Source: JAAYTL01 sp031460505 (GTDB lineage: Bacteria > Bacillota > Clostridia > Tissierellales > Tissierellaceae). From it: a stretch of 64,000 nucleotides of DNA. How positions within the stretch are numbered: position 1 is the first letter of the stretch; each line of letters opens with the position of its first letter. Shown here one piece after another: positions 8,104-15,470 of the stretch. The position numbers and the translations under genes were made by a program. A model generated the notes under the pieces. The model was not told the origin of the DNA. It made no database searches and saw only the letters and a list, made by a program, of their open reading frames with translations. Where the stretch lies: the NCBI GenBank assembly GCA_031460505.1, contig JAVKTT010000001.1, positions 62,001-126,000 of the forward strand, in the 5' to 3' direction.

Positions 8104-8847
8104 TTATATTTCTAGACATGCCTCTATAAATGCTTTACCGATTCTTTGTTGTATTTCGTTATCATACATCATTTCAGGATGCCACTGAAATGCCATAGTA
8201 AAGGATGACTCTGGCATATAAGCAGCTTCTATAACTCCATCCTCTGACGTTGCCATCTTCTTCAATGATGGAGCTAACTCTTTTACAGCCTGATGGTGGA
8301 ATGAATTGACTAATAGATCATCATTGCCTACAATTTTTGAAAGTGGACTATCTCCTTCAACTTTAACATAGTGAGTACCTTCGTTACGTGGATTAGTTAA
8401 TATTGTATGAAGTTCAAATCCGCTAGTCGGAAGATCTTGATACAATGTTCCTCCTAATGTAACATTGAGAATTTGTAGACCTCTACATACCCCAAGAATT
8501 GGAATATTGTTCTTTACCCCATATTTAGCTAGTGCCATCTCATATCTGTCCCGTTTGTTATCAATGTGACCTGTTTTTTTGCCTATCCTTTCCTTGTATA
8601 ATATTGGATTTATATCATTTCCACCTGTTATTAATATTCCATCTAACATCTCCCATAATGGTAACGCCTTTTCTGGATCTTCGATTACAGGAAGTATTAC
8701 CGGTATACCTCCAGATCTTTCTATCATCCTAATATAATCATCAGCTAATAGCTGCCAATTTTGTCCTGGAATACCTAGGCCCATCTTTACTGCTTCTGGT
8801 ATTTCTCTTAATGTGTTACTAGTCAAGCCAATTAATGGTTGTTTCAT
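8104..8847 (-). CDS. Gamma-glutamyl-gamma-aminobutyrate hydrolase family protein (peptidase C26, PuuD-like)
   Basis: A class I glutamine-amidotransferase-fold hydrolase of 247 aa. The nucleophile elbow GVCRGLQILNV supplies the catalytic Cys, and FQWHPEMM near the C-terminus supplies the His-Glu pair, so the triad is complete. The segment GGNDINPILY is typical of PuuD-like enzymes, which cleave gamma-glutamyl amides of amines. It precedes the MFS gene on the same strand, but the MFS gene has its own sigma-54 promoter. A role in amine or gamma-glutamyl-compound catabolism beside the amino-acid cluster is inferred. Confidence 0.85.
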   Translation of the reverse strand: MKQPLIGLTSNTLREIPEAVKMGLGIPGQNWQLLADDYIRMIERSGGIPVILPVIEDPEKALPLWEMLDGILITGGNDINPILYKERIGKKTGHIDNKRDRYEMALAKYGVKNNIPILGVCRGLQILNVTLGGTLYQDLPTSGFELHTILTNPRNEGTHYVKVEGDSPLSKIVGNDDLLVNSFHHQAVKELAPSLKKMATSEDGVIEAAYMPESSFTMAFQWHPEMMYDNEIQQRIGKAFIEACLEI

Positions 8848-8897
8848 AATCTTAGCCCCCTATTAAATATATTAGTATTATACGTTTTCCTCACTAT

Positions 8898-8926
8898 ATT
8901 CTATATTATTTTTTATTGGATTTCAA
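8898..8926 (-). promoter_or_regulatory. Possible sigma-A promoter of the PuuD-like gene
   Basis: TTGAAA (8926-8921) and TAGAAT (8903-8898) are separated by 17 bp on the minus strand, about 50 bp upstream of the start codon. A TATAAT at 8882-8877 lacks a good -35 element. Confidence 0.4.
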
Positions 8927-8998
8927 TCTTACTAAATTAAAAGTAAACAATATAGCTGCCTAGTTTGAACTGACCTTTGTCAAGTAGATAGCATCATA

Positions 8999-9883
8999 TC
9001 ATCTAATTTCCTTTTTTCTTTTTCTTTTAGCTTCATACATTTTTTTATCTGCCTCATTAATTAATTCTTCCGCTGTTAATTTCATATCTTTCATAGTGTG
9101 AATACCAATAGAAACTTTTAATTTAATTGATTTATCTTCAGGAATTACTATTTCTCCAATACTCTCTTGAATTCTATCACTAACAATTTGGGCTTTTTCA
9201 TAATTAGCATTATTAAGACATATTAAAAACTCATCTCCTCCATATCTGGCTGACCAGTCTGACTTATTACGAATACAACCTAATATGGCTCTTCCCACTT
9301 CCTTTAACACATAATCACCTACATTATGTCCATATACATCATTGATGTCCTTTAGGTCATCAATATCCATAAATATTAAAGTTAATGCTGAATCTTCAAC
9401 TGTTGCTTTTATTATATCTGCTGGTAACCGTTCATAAATAAATCTTCTATTATATAATGATGTTAAAGAATCTTTAACTACCTTTTGATTTAAACCATCA
9501 ACAACTTCTCTAATGGTACGACCTTCATTATAATTACCTTCACCCACAAACATAGTATCAGTAGCATTTTTTAATAGCTCTATTACAGTGGGTGTTTTTG
9601 TATTATCAATAGGTACAGCTGTAACCAACATTGTTGTACTATCATTATGCTCTAACTTCATAAAAGTTTTATTCTCTTTATAAGTACGAATAGAGATACA
9701 ATTATCACATATTCTACCATCTTCCCAATAATTAAAACAAATCTTATCAGTTTGCGTAACCGATGACCCCGATTGATCAAGAACACGTTTATGCAAAGGA
9801 TCTACTATCCTTACAACATCATACATTTTATGAAAAAATGCTAAATGCTCCTCTATAGTTTCAAGTGTTATAATATCCAACAT
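8999..9883 (-). CDS. GGDEF-domain diguanylate cyclase
   Basis: Residues 1-125 form a sensor-like region with several cysteines (KICFNYWEDGRICDNC), reminiscent of PAS-type modules that bind a cofactor or metal. From about 135 to the C-terminus is a GGDEF domain with DSLTSLYNRR, MDIDDLKDINDVYGH and the intact active site ARYGGDEFLI, so c-di-GMP synthesis is expected. The inhibitory RxxD site is degenerate: NKSD occupies its usual place five residues before GGDEF. The protein ends in a lysine/arginine-rich tail. It is a single-gene unit with a clear promoter and a 5' hairpin. The signal sensed is unknown. Confidence 0.9.
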   Translation of the reverse strand: MLDIITLETIEEHLAFFHKMYDVVRIVDPLHKRVLDQSGSSVTQTDKICFNYWEDGRICDNCISIRTYKENKTFMKLEHNDSTTMLVTAVPIDNTKTPTVIELLKNATDTMFVGEGNYNEGRTIREVVDGLNQKVVKDSLTSLYNRRFIYERLPADIIKATVEDSALTLIFMDIDDLKDINDVYGHNVGDYVLKEVGRAILGCIRNKSDWSARYGGDEFLICLNNANYEKAQIVSDRIQESIGEIVIPEDKSIKLKVSIGIHTMKDMKLTAEELINEADKKMYEAKRKRKKEIR

Positions 9884-9898
9884 TAATGAGCCTCCTAT

Positions 9899-9931
9899 TT
9901 TTCAACACGCAATAGATTTAAGTGTTGAAAA
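9899..9931 (-). promoter_or_regulatory. Inverted repeat in the GGDEF gene leader
   Basis: Perfect 10-bp arms (TTTTCAACAC at 9899-9908, GTGTTGAAAA at 9922-9931) with a 13-base spacer lie between the promoter and the GGAGG ribosome site. It may be an operator just downstream of the start point or an mRNA hairpin abutting the ribosome site. Confidence 0.5.
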
Positions 9932-9944
9932 CTCTAATAAGAAA

Positions 9945-9973
9945 ATTTTAGAACATTTTTCTATAAGTGTCAA
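9945..9973 (-). promoter_or_regulatory. Sigma-A promoter of the GGDEF gene
   Basis: TTGACA (9973-9968) and TAAAAT (9950-9945) are spaced by 17 bp on the minus strand, about 60 bp upstream of the start codon. Confidence 0.7.
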
Positions 9974-10011
9974 ACTTACTTAATTATTATAAAAATTACT
10001 ATAAAAGTAAT

Positions 10012-10034
10012 AAAGCTGCCTAGTTGGCAGCTTT
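10012..10034 (-). terminator. Terminator of the DUF3798 ABC operon
   Basis: A 9-bp perfect stem (AAAGCTGCC / GGCAGCTTT) with a 5-base loop overlaps the stop codon of the last permease gene. A T-rich tract follows on both strands, so termination may be bidirectional. Confidence 0.75.
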
Positions 10035-11079
10035 ATTTTTCTTCAAAACTTAATCTATCCATTTTTTCTGTTTGATTTCTTTTTTCAAGAGCATGAAGTA
10101 TAAGTGCAAATCCTATTACCCCATATGCTATGAATACTCTAAAGTACTCTCCTATTTGTGCATCTCCCATTAGGTTTTGTCCTGCTTGAGGAGATACAAT
10201 AAACAATAGATGGAATAACAAAGTTCCAATAATCGCTTCCTTCCAAGTAGCTTTGTCTACAGAAGCTCCCCCTATTAATAGAGCTGCAACTGCATATAGA
10301 CCTACTTGTTCATGATTTGTAAATGTATTTAGGGTACCTAGATTTTGCAAATAAATTATTTGTCCCCATGCAGCTAATACTGTGGACATAATAATTGCTT
10401 TAAGTCTTGTTTTATCTACATCTATACCTGCTACTGATGCTACATGCATATTTTGACCTACCGCTCTCATATCCTGTCCAAGTTTTGTTTTAAAAAATAA
10501 ATTAATTAATATAAATATTAACCCAGCAAATATTAAAGGTGCAATAGGTAGACGTGTAATTTCTCCAAATAAGAAGTTATCAAAAGCTTTCCTTATTGGT
10601 GCTAAGTCTAATGTATTTTTAAGACCAAATCCTGAATCCATTAACATATCAGGATTGCTAAATGGTATTATACGACCTGCCATTATTATAAAAATTAGTT
10701 GATATATACCATTGGCAAAGAATCCAAGTATCATGGAAGTAATCATCTCTCGTCCCTTTGCTCTATTTAGAACCAACCCTACTAGATAACCTAATATTAT
10801 GGCAAAAGGTGTTGATACTAACATAGCTACAACTATTCCAGTCATACCACCTATACCGTAGTTTATTATAAAAAACAATCCAATTTGTCCTGCCATAGCT
10901 CCAATTACTATACCGAAGTTTAGTCCCATACCAGAAATAACTGGAATAATTAGAGATGCAACTAGAACTAAGTTCCTTGATAGTCTAAAGAACATATCAT
11001 TAAATATAAAGTCAAATGAAAGGCCAGATAGAACATATCCAATTGCACAGATTACCATAAAGACTATAGGTACAATCAT
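10033..11079 (-). CDS. ABC transporter permease (second of pair)
   Basis: A 348-aa membrane protein with 8-10 hydrophobic segments resembling permeases of BMP/sugar-type importers. The segment GQNMHVASVAGIDVDKTRL near residue 205 is the cytoplasmic coupling loop typical of this family, and GASVDKATWKEAIIGT lies near the end. It starts in a TAATG overlap with the preceding permease, implying translational coupling, and ends in the operon terminator. It should pair with the other permease, the double ATPase and the DUF3798 binding protein. The substrate is unknown. Confidence 0.85.
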   Translation of the reverse strand: MIVPIVFMVICAIGYVLSGLSFDFIFNDMFFRLSRNLVLVASLIIPVISGMGLNFGIVIGAMAGQIGLFFIINYGIGGMTGIVVAMLVSTPFAIILGYLVGLVLNRAKGREMITSMILGFFANGIYQLIFIIMAGRIIPFSNPDMLMDSGFGLKNTLDLAPIRKAFDNFLFGEITRLPIAPLIFAGLIFILINLFFKTKLGQDMRAVGQNMHVASVAGIDVDKTRLKAIIMSTVLAAWGQIIYLQNLGTLNTFTNHEQVGLYAVAALLIGGASVDKATWKEAIIGTLLFHLLFIVSPQAGQNLMGDAQIGEYFRVFIAYGVIGFALILHALEKRNQTEKMDRLSFEEK

Positions 11080-12116
11080 TAATTATCACCTGCCTTTCTA
11101 GTTAATGCATAAAGAATAATACCGTTACTAATACTGATTCTTATAATCTCTGCCATACTTCCATCTGAAACTGCATTGATAACAGGCAGAGCAACTACTA
11201 AAAGCCCTTGAAATAGGAATGTTCCAATGATAACATGAGAAATTTTTGCTTTCTTAAGACTAGCTCCTCCGATCAATATGGATGCCGCTGCTGGCATAGA
11301 TACATACAATGGTGCATTATATAATTGCAAGAAACCAAATGATTGACTATATACAATAATACCAATTGCAGCTAATACAGTTGATATTATCACACTTAAG
11401 ACCCTATATCTATCAACATTAAGCCCATTTGATATAGCAAACTTTTCTCCACTACCTGACACTTTTAAAGCTGTACCAGTCTTTGTATTAGTAAATAAAT
11501 AAACTAATCCTGCACATAGAGCAAAAAATAGCAATAATCCTGTTGGAATATGTACTCCTCCTATTTGGAATGATAAAAAATTATTTAATAATGATCCCAT
11601 TGAATCATCTAAAGACAAAGTAACTCTAAGTCCTTTTCCCCCCATTGCCCAAACTAACGCTGGGTTTTTAAAAGGAGCAATTAACCAAAATATACACATT
11701 AATGATACTAAAGAGAATCCAAAGTAATTACCTACTGTCATCTCTTGACCTTTTATTTTATTTAGTAGTAATCCATAAAAGTAACCTGCAATAATTGCTA
11801 AAGGTATAGCTACACTAAAAGCAACTATTAAACTATTCCATCCTTGGAGACCCAACTCTAGACTAACTAATGCGCCTATTAGCCCAAATATTACTCCTAA
11901 TGCTAAGTTTAAGTTAACCCCAGTGCCAGCTTGAATAGTAGGTACCATTGCTAGTACCATTATTGCATTCATACCAAAACGATTAATCATATCAGTTAGT
12001 AAATCGGGTAGTGATAATCCTAAACCAACTGCTGCTACTAGGAACAATATAAGGAAGACTGTTATAATAAGTCTTGGAAATCCAACTTTTCTATAAATAT
12101 CTTTTATAATTTCCAT
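11079..12116 (-). CDS. ABC transporter permease (first of pair)
   Basis: A 345-aa permease with the same architecture as its downstream partner. The coupling loop reads GSGEKFAISNGLNVDRYRV near residue 220, followed by GGASLKKAKISHVIIGT. Its ATG overlaps the TGA of the ATPase gene by one base (TGATG), and its own TAA overlaps the next ATG. The two permeases probably form a heterodimeric channel. Homology to nucleoside and simple-sugar importers suggests a small polar substrate, but DUF3798-linked systems have no assigned ligand that I know of. Confidence 0.85.
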   Translation of the reverse strand: MEIIKDIYRKVGFPRLIITVFLILFLVAAVGLGLSLPDLLTDMINRFGMNAIMVLAMVPTIQAGTGVNLNLALGVIFGLIGALVSLELGLQGWNSLIVAFSVAIPLAIIAGYFYGLLLNKIKGQEMTVGNYFGFSLVSLMCIFWLIAPFKNPALVWAMGGKGLRVTLSLDDSMGSLLNNFLSFQIGGVHIPTGLLLFFALCAGLVYLFTNTKTGTALKVSGSGEKFAISNGLNVDRYRVLSVIISTVLAAIGIIVYSQSFGFLQLYNAPLYVSMPAAASILIGGASLKKAKISHVIIGTFLFQGLLVVALPVINAVSDGSMAEIIRISISNGIILYALTRKAGDN

Positions 12117-13699
12117 CAGTTAACTACCTCCTTTACTTCTTCCCCAGACATAGCAAGACCGAATAATTTATCATCTGCATCAGCAGGTAATATAGTCTGA
12201 ATCTTTCCTTCAGTAACAATAGCTATTCTATCGGAAATCTGCTTTAACTCAGCTAATTCACTGGAAGTTATTATGATAGTCATATTATACTTTTCATTTA
12301 ATTCAAGCAGAGTATCTAAAACAAGCTTCTTAGCACCTATATCTATACCTCTAGTAGGTTCTGATATCATAAGTATATCAGGTTTAAATGTGAGGGCTCT
12401 TGCAATACACACCTTTTGTTGATTACCACCACTTAAATATCTAGTATGTTGCTTTTGATCTTTGCATCTTATGTCTAATCGTTTTATCATATCCAGACTA
12501 TGATTCTTAATCTTTTTCTTATCCATAAGTTTTATAGGTCCAAATTTTTGTATAAAATCTTCTTTTATTTCTATGCTTGTATAAGCTATGTTAAAATCAA
12601 TAGGTTCATCTAATAATAAACCTACTTCCTTTCTATCTTCAGATAAAAATGCAATTTCATGTTCTAACATTTTCCTTGGATTATTTAAAGGAAGTTCTTC
12701 CCTATCCTTATAAATTTTACCCGTCGTAGGGTATAGTCCCATTATTCCATTTGAAATACCTAGTTTTCCTTGACCTGCTAGGCCTCCTATTCCTAGAATT
12801 TCACCTTTTCTTATATCTAAGTTAATACCCTTGATTCTTTCTCCTGGCATATTAACATAAAGATCTTCAATTTTTAAGGCAATTTCTGAATCCTTGCCAA
12901 ATTCTTTAATCTTGGATGTTGTTATTTCAATATTTCTACCTACCATTAGCTCTGCTATTTCTGCAGTAGAAATATCCTCTGTCCTTACTGACTTTACAAG
13001 TTTACCATCTCTTAATACTGTAATATTATCAGTGACACTTTTAATTTCATCTAGTCTATGTGTAATAAAGAGAATTGCTATTCCAAGGTTTGACAGTTTC
13101 TTTATTACTTTTAAAAATTGTTCTGCTTCTGATTCTGTAAGTACTGCCGTAGGCTCGTCCAAGATCAAAACTTTTAGATTGGACTTATCTATTTCCCTTG
13201 CGATTTCTATAAACTGCATATAACCTACAGGCATTCCTCCAACTGGAAGATTATAGTCTAAATCTAAATTTAATTTTTGTAGTGCATTTTCAGCATCCTC
13301 AACCATTTGTTTCTTATCAAGCATTTCAAGTTTTTTACCAAACACTTTACTTACAAGTGTTGGACGTGTGTTTTCTCTATTTAGTTTTATATTCTCAACA
13401 ACTGTAAATCCTGGTATTAACATAAATTCTTGATGTACCATTCCTATCCCAAGATTCATTGCTTCCATAGGAGTCTTTGGATTATAAACTTCCCCGTCTA
13501 GAAGCATTTCTCCCTCATATCCACCAGTTGAATGTATAACTGGCATTCCAAATAGGATATTCATTAGAGTCGATTTACCAGCTCCATTCTCTCCAACTAA
13601 ACCGTGAATCTCTCCTGGGTTTAAGCTTAATGATACTCCTTCAAGAACCTGGTTACCAGAATAATTTTTACCAATCCCTTTTAACTGGAGTAAAGTCAT
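12116..13699 (-). CDS. Sugar/nucleoside-type ABC transporter ATPase, tandem domains
   Basis: A 527-aa fused double ATPase. The N-terminal half is complete, with Walker A GENGAGKST near residue 37, Walker B ILDEPTAVL near 180 and the switch His in ITHRLDEI. The C-terminal half keeps the signature SGGNQQKV near 424 and SEPTRGIDIGAK, but its Walker A is degenerate (GGLAGQGKLGISNG), as is normal for this class. It sits between the binding-protein gene, from which it is separated by a strong hairpin, and the two permeases, with which it overlaps. Confidence 0.9.
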   Translation of the reverse strand: MTLLQLKGIGKNYSGNQVLEGVSLSLNPGEIHGLVGENGAGKSTLMNILFGMPVIHSTGGYEGEMLLDGEVYNPKTPMEAMNLGIGMVHQEFMLIPGFTVVENIKLNRENTRPTLVSKVFGKKLEMLDKKQMVEDAENALQKLNLDLDYNLPVGGMPVGYMQFIEIAREIDKSNLKVLILDEPTAVLTESEAEQFLKVIKKLSNLGIAILFITHRLDEIKSVTDNITVLRDGKLVKSVRTEDISTAEIAELMVGRNIEITTSKIKEFGKDSEIALKIEDLYVNMPGERIKGINLDIRKGEILGIGGLAGQGKLGISNGIMGLYPTTGKIYKDREELPLNNPRKMLEHEIAFLSEDRKEVGLLLDEPIDFNIAYTSIEIKEDFIQKFGPIKLMDKKKIKNHSLDMIKRLDIRCKDQKQHTRYLSGGNQQKVCIARALTFKPDILMISEPTRGIDIGAKKLVLDTLLELNEKYNMTIIITSSELAELKQISDRIAIVTEGKIQTILPADADDKLFGLAMSGEEVKEVVN

Positions 13700-13725
13700 A
13701 TTGAACCTCCTTTTAAATTACTAAA

Positions 13726-13751
13726 CTAATGGAGTCCTAGGACTCCATTAG
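13726..13751 (-). terminator. Intercistronic hairpin after the DUF3798 binding-protein gene
   Basis: A perfect 26-bp palindrome (11-bp arms, CTAG loop) is followed on the minus strand by TTTAGTAATTT. The U tract is interrupted, so it probably acts as a partial terminator or 3' stabiliser giving more binding protein than ATPase/permease. Confidence 0.7.
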
Positions 13752-13772
13752 TTATGATGTCATTATATTAAA

Positions 13773-14906
13773 TTAAAATATTTGTGAGCTGATAGTGAAC
13801 AATAAGTAGTTCTCAGTACCATCTAATACGGAGAAGTTAGCTTGTACACCTTTTTCTTCTGCTACGCCTTCGAATACACTTATCATAGCGTCTGGATCAT
13901 TTTTATCAATATTTCCTTGAGCATACTCAATACCATATGCAACTCCTGCTTCTATCATAGCTGGATTTGCAGGTATTTGCCATGTACCAAATCTTCCTGT
14001 ACCACCTTTTTCAGCAACTTTAAGTGCGATTTGATCTGATATATAATCAATATCTCCAGCATTCTCTTCTGGAATTGCAATTCCTAAAGCTCCAGGATAA
14101 GCATGGTATGGTGATGGACAACATTGTTCAGGATAAATTCCTCCTGTTTCAAGAGATTGTTTTATAAGTGGCTCTTGCATACCACAGTTAGTTGAGAAAA
14201 ATGCAGTATTTTCACCATATTTATCTACTTGTCTTGGCACGTCTTCTAATATGAATTGTTGTGCTCCAGGTACTCCAGCATCTCCAGTTGGGTCTGGTGC
14301 ATCTACTTCAACAAATTGAATACCATATTCCTCAGCAGTTTCTTTTAAGATGTCTCTTCTAGCTGCTAATAATTCCATCGCTAAATGTCTTGGGAATGAA
14401 TAATGTACAAAAGTTTCTGCACCCATTTCTGCTGCAGTTTCAATTATAGTTCTACCACGAGCTAATTGGTCTACGTCTAGAATAACGTCAGCTCTACTTG
14501 CAATAGTACTAGGATCCTCATGTGGTGCACCTAGTATAAATGCAATATCATCTCTAGTCTCTTTAATTCTATCTATTGCTGCCGCTGTTCCAGTAACTGC
14601 TTGTGTAATTACAATAGCTTTTACTTCTGGATCTGATGCAAGGCTAGCAATTTGAGAAATTGTTGTTTCAGTTTCTTGAGCAAATCTATCTGGATATGTA
14701 ACGTGTAGGATTACATCTTTTCCATATTTCTCTACCATATTTTGAGCTGCTCTAAACTCTTCTTCACCTTGAGATACTGTACCAGTTACTATACCAATTT
14801 TGTAACCAGGTCCCTCTCCACTTGTATCAGTTGAACCTTGACTACATCCAGCCAAAACACCAACTAACATTACTGTTACTAATAATAATGCAATGATCTT
14901 TTTCAT
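13773..14906 (-). CDS. DUF3798-family substrate-binding lipoprotein
   Basis: A 377-aa extracytoplasmic binding protein. Residues 1-21 are a lipoprotein signal ending in the lipobox VLAGC, followed by a Ser/Thr/Gly linker. The mature part looks like a type I periplasmic-binding fold: YKIGIVTGTVSQGEEEFRAA, a strand ending in VKAIVITQAVTG, and FFSTNCGMQEPLI in the second lobe. I recognise the DUF3798 family, whose ligands are not established. It is the first gene of the importer operon, with GGGGG before the ATG, a sigma-A promoter and a leader terminator upstream. Confidence 0.85.
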   Translation of the reverse strand: MKKIIALLLVTVMLVGVLAGCSQGSTDTSGEGPGYKIGIVTGTVSQGEEEFRAAQNMVEKYGKDVILHVTYPDRFAQETETTISQIASLASDPEVKAIVITQAVTGTAAAIDRIKETRDDIAFILGAPHEDPSTIASRADVILDVDQLARGRTIIETAAEMGAETFVHYSFPRHLAMELLAARRDILKETAEEYGIQFVEVDAPDPTGDAGVPGAQQFILEDVPRQVDKYGENTAFFSTNCGMQEPLIKQSLETGGIYPEQCCPSPYHAYPGALGIAIPEENAGDIDYISDQIALKVAEKGGTGRFGTWQIPANPAMIEAGVAYGIEYAQGNIDKNDPDAMISVFEGVAEEKGVQANFSVLDGTENYLLFTISSQIF

Positions 14907-14961
14907 GTTTGTCCCCCTTAATGTAATGTAGTATTGCTTTAATCTGCTAAATATAATAAGT

Positions 14962-14992
14962 AAAAAAAAATAACCTCTTTTGGAGGATTATT
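14962..14992 (-). terminator. Leader terminator (possible attenuator) before the DUF3798 gene
   Basis: On the minus strand AATAAtCCTC pairs with GAGGTTATT (one bulged T) around a CAAAA loop and is followed by an uninterrupted T tract at 14968-14962. It lies about 30-50 bases after the predicted transcription start and about 55 before the start codon, so it could stop transcription before the operon. I see no alternative pairing that I can identify as a riboswitch. Confidence 0.65.
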
Positions 14993-15023
14993 AGTTATTA
15001 TAGTTATAGATTACAATTACTAT

Positions 15024-15052
15024 ATTATAGTAAAAATATCAAAATTTGTCAA
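15024..15052 (-). promoter_or_regulatory. Sigma-A promoter of the DUF3798 importer operon
   Basis: Full-consensus TTGACA (15052-15047) and TATAAT (15029-15024) are spaced by exactly 17 bp on the minus strand. Confidence 0.85.
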
Positions 15053-15082
15053 TAATTGTTATAGTGTTAAACTAAAAAATAA

Positions 15083-15100
15083 GGATTCCCTAAGGAATCC
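15083..15100 (-). terminator. Terminator after the YerC-like gene
   Basis: A 7-bp stem (GGATTCC / GGAATCC) with a 4-base loop overlaps the stop codon and is followed on the minus strand by TTATTTTTTAG. Confidence 0.8.
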
Positions 15101-15423
15101 TATGCATTTTCTTCTTCTGATTCAAAACCTAATCTTGCTAAAACAGTATTATAACCATTTGCACCATAATTTAGTGCACGATTAATCCTACTAATTGTTG
15201 CAGTACTAGCTCCTGTTATTTCTTCTATTTCGTTATAAGTTTTATTTGTCTTAAGTAGTTTTGCTACTTCTAGTCTTTGCGCTATTGATTGTACTTCTTT
15301 CACAGTACATATGTCTTCGAAAAATCTATAACATTCTTCTTCATTTTCTAATAACAAAATGGCTTCGAATAATTCGTCAGCTTGCTTACTTTTAATTTTT
15401 GGATTATAAGACATAATATCCAC
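15100..15423 (-). CDS. TrpR-like protein, YerC/YecD family
   Basis: A 107-aa all-helical protein of the TrpR-like YerC family. The DNA-binding helix-turn-helix is visible at residues 50-90 (LEVAKLLKTNKTYNEIEEITGASTATISRI in spirit, key part TGASTATISRINRAL). Family members are putative transcription regulators and the target is unknown. It is 47 bp downstream of fhs on the same strand and ends at a strong terminator, so the two genes probably share a transcript. The name reflects family membership, not a demonstrated response to tryptophan. Confidence 0.85.
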   Translation of the reverse strand: MDIMSYNPKIKSKQADELFEAILLLENEEECYRFFEDICTVKEVQSIAQRLEVAKLLKTNKTYNEIEEITGASTATISRINRALNYGANGYNTVLARLGFESEEENA

Positions 15424-15470
15424 CCCCCAGATTATTATACATTGTTAATTAAATAACCTCAAGCGTTTTC

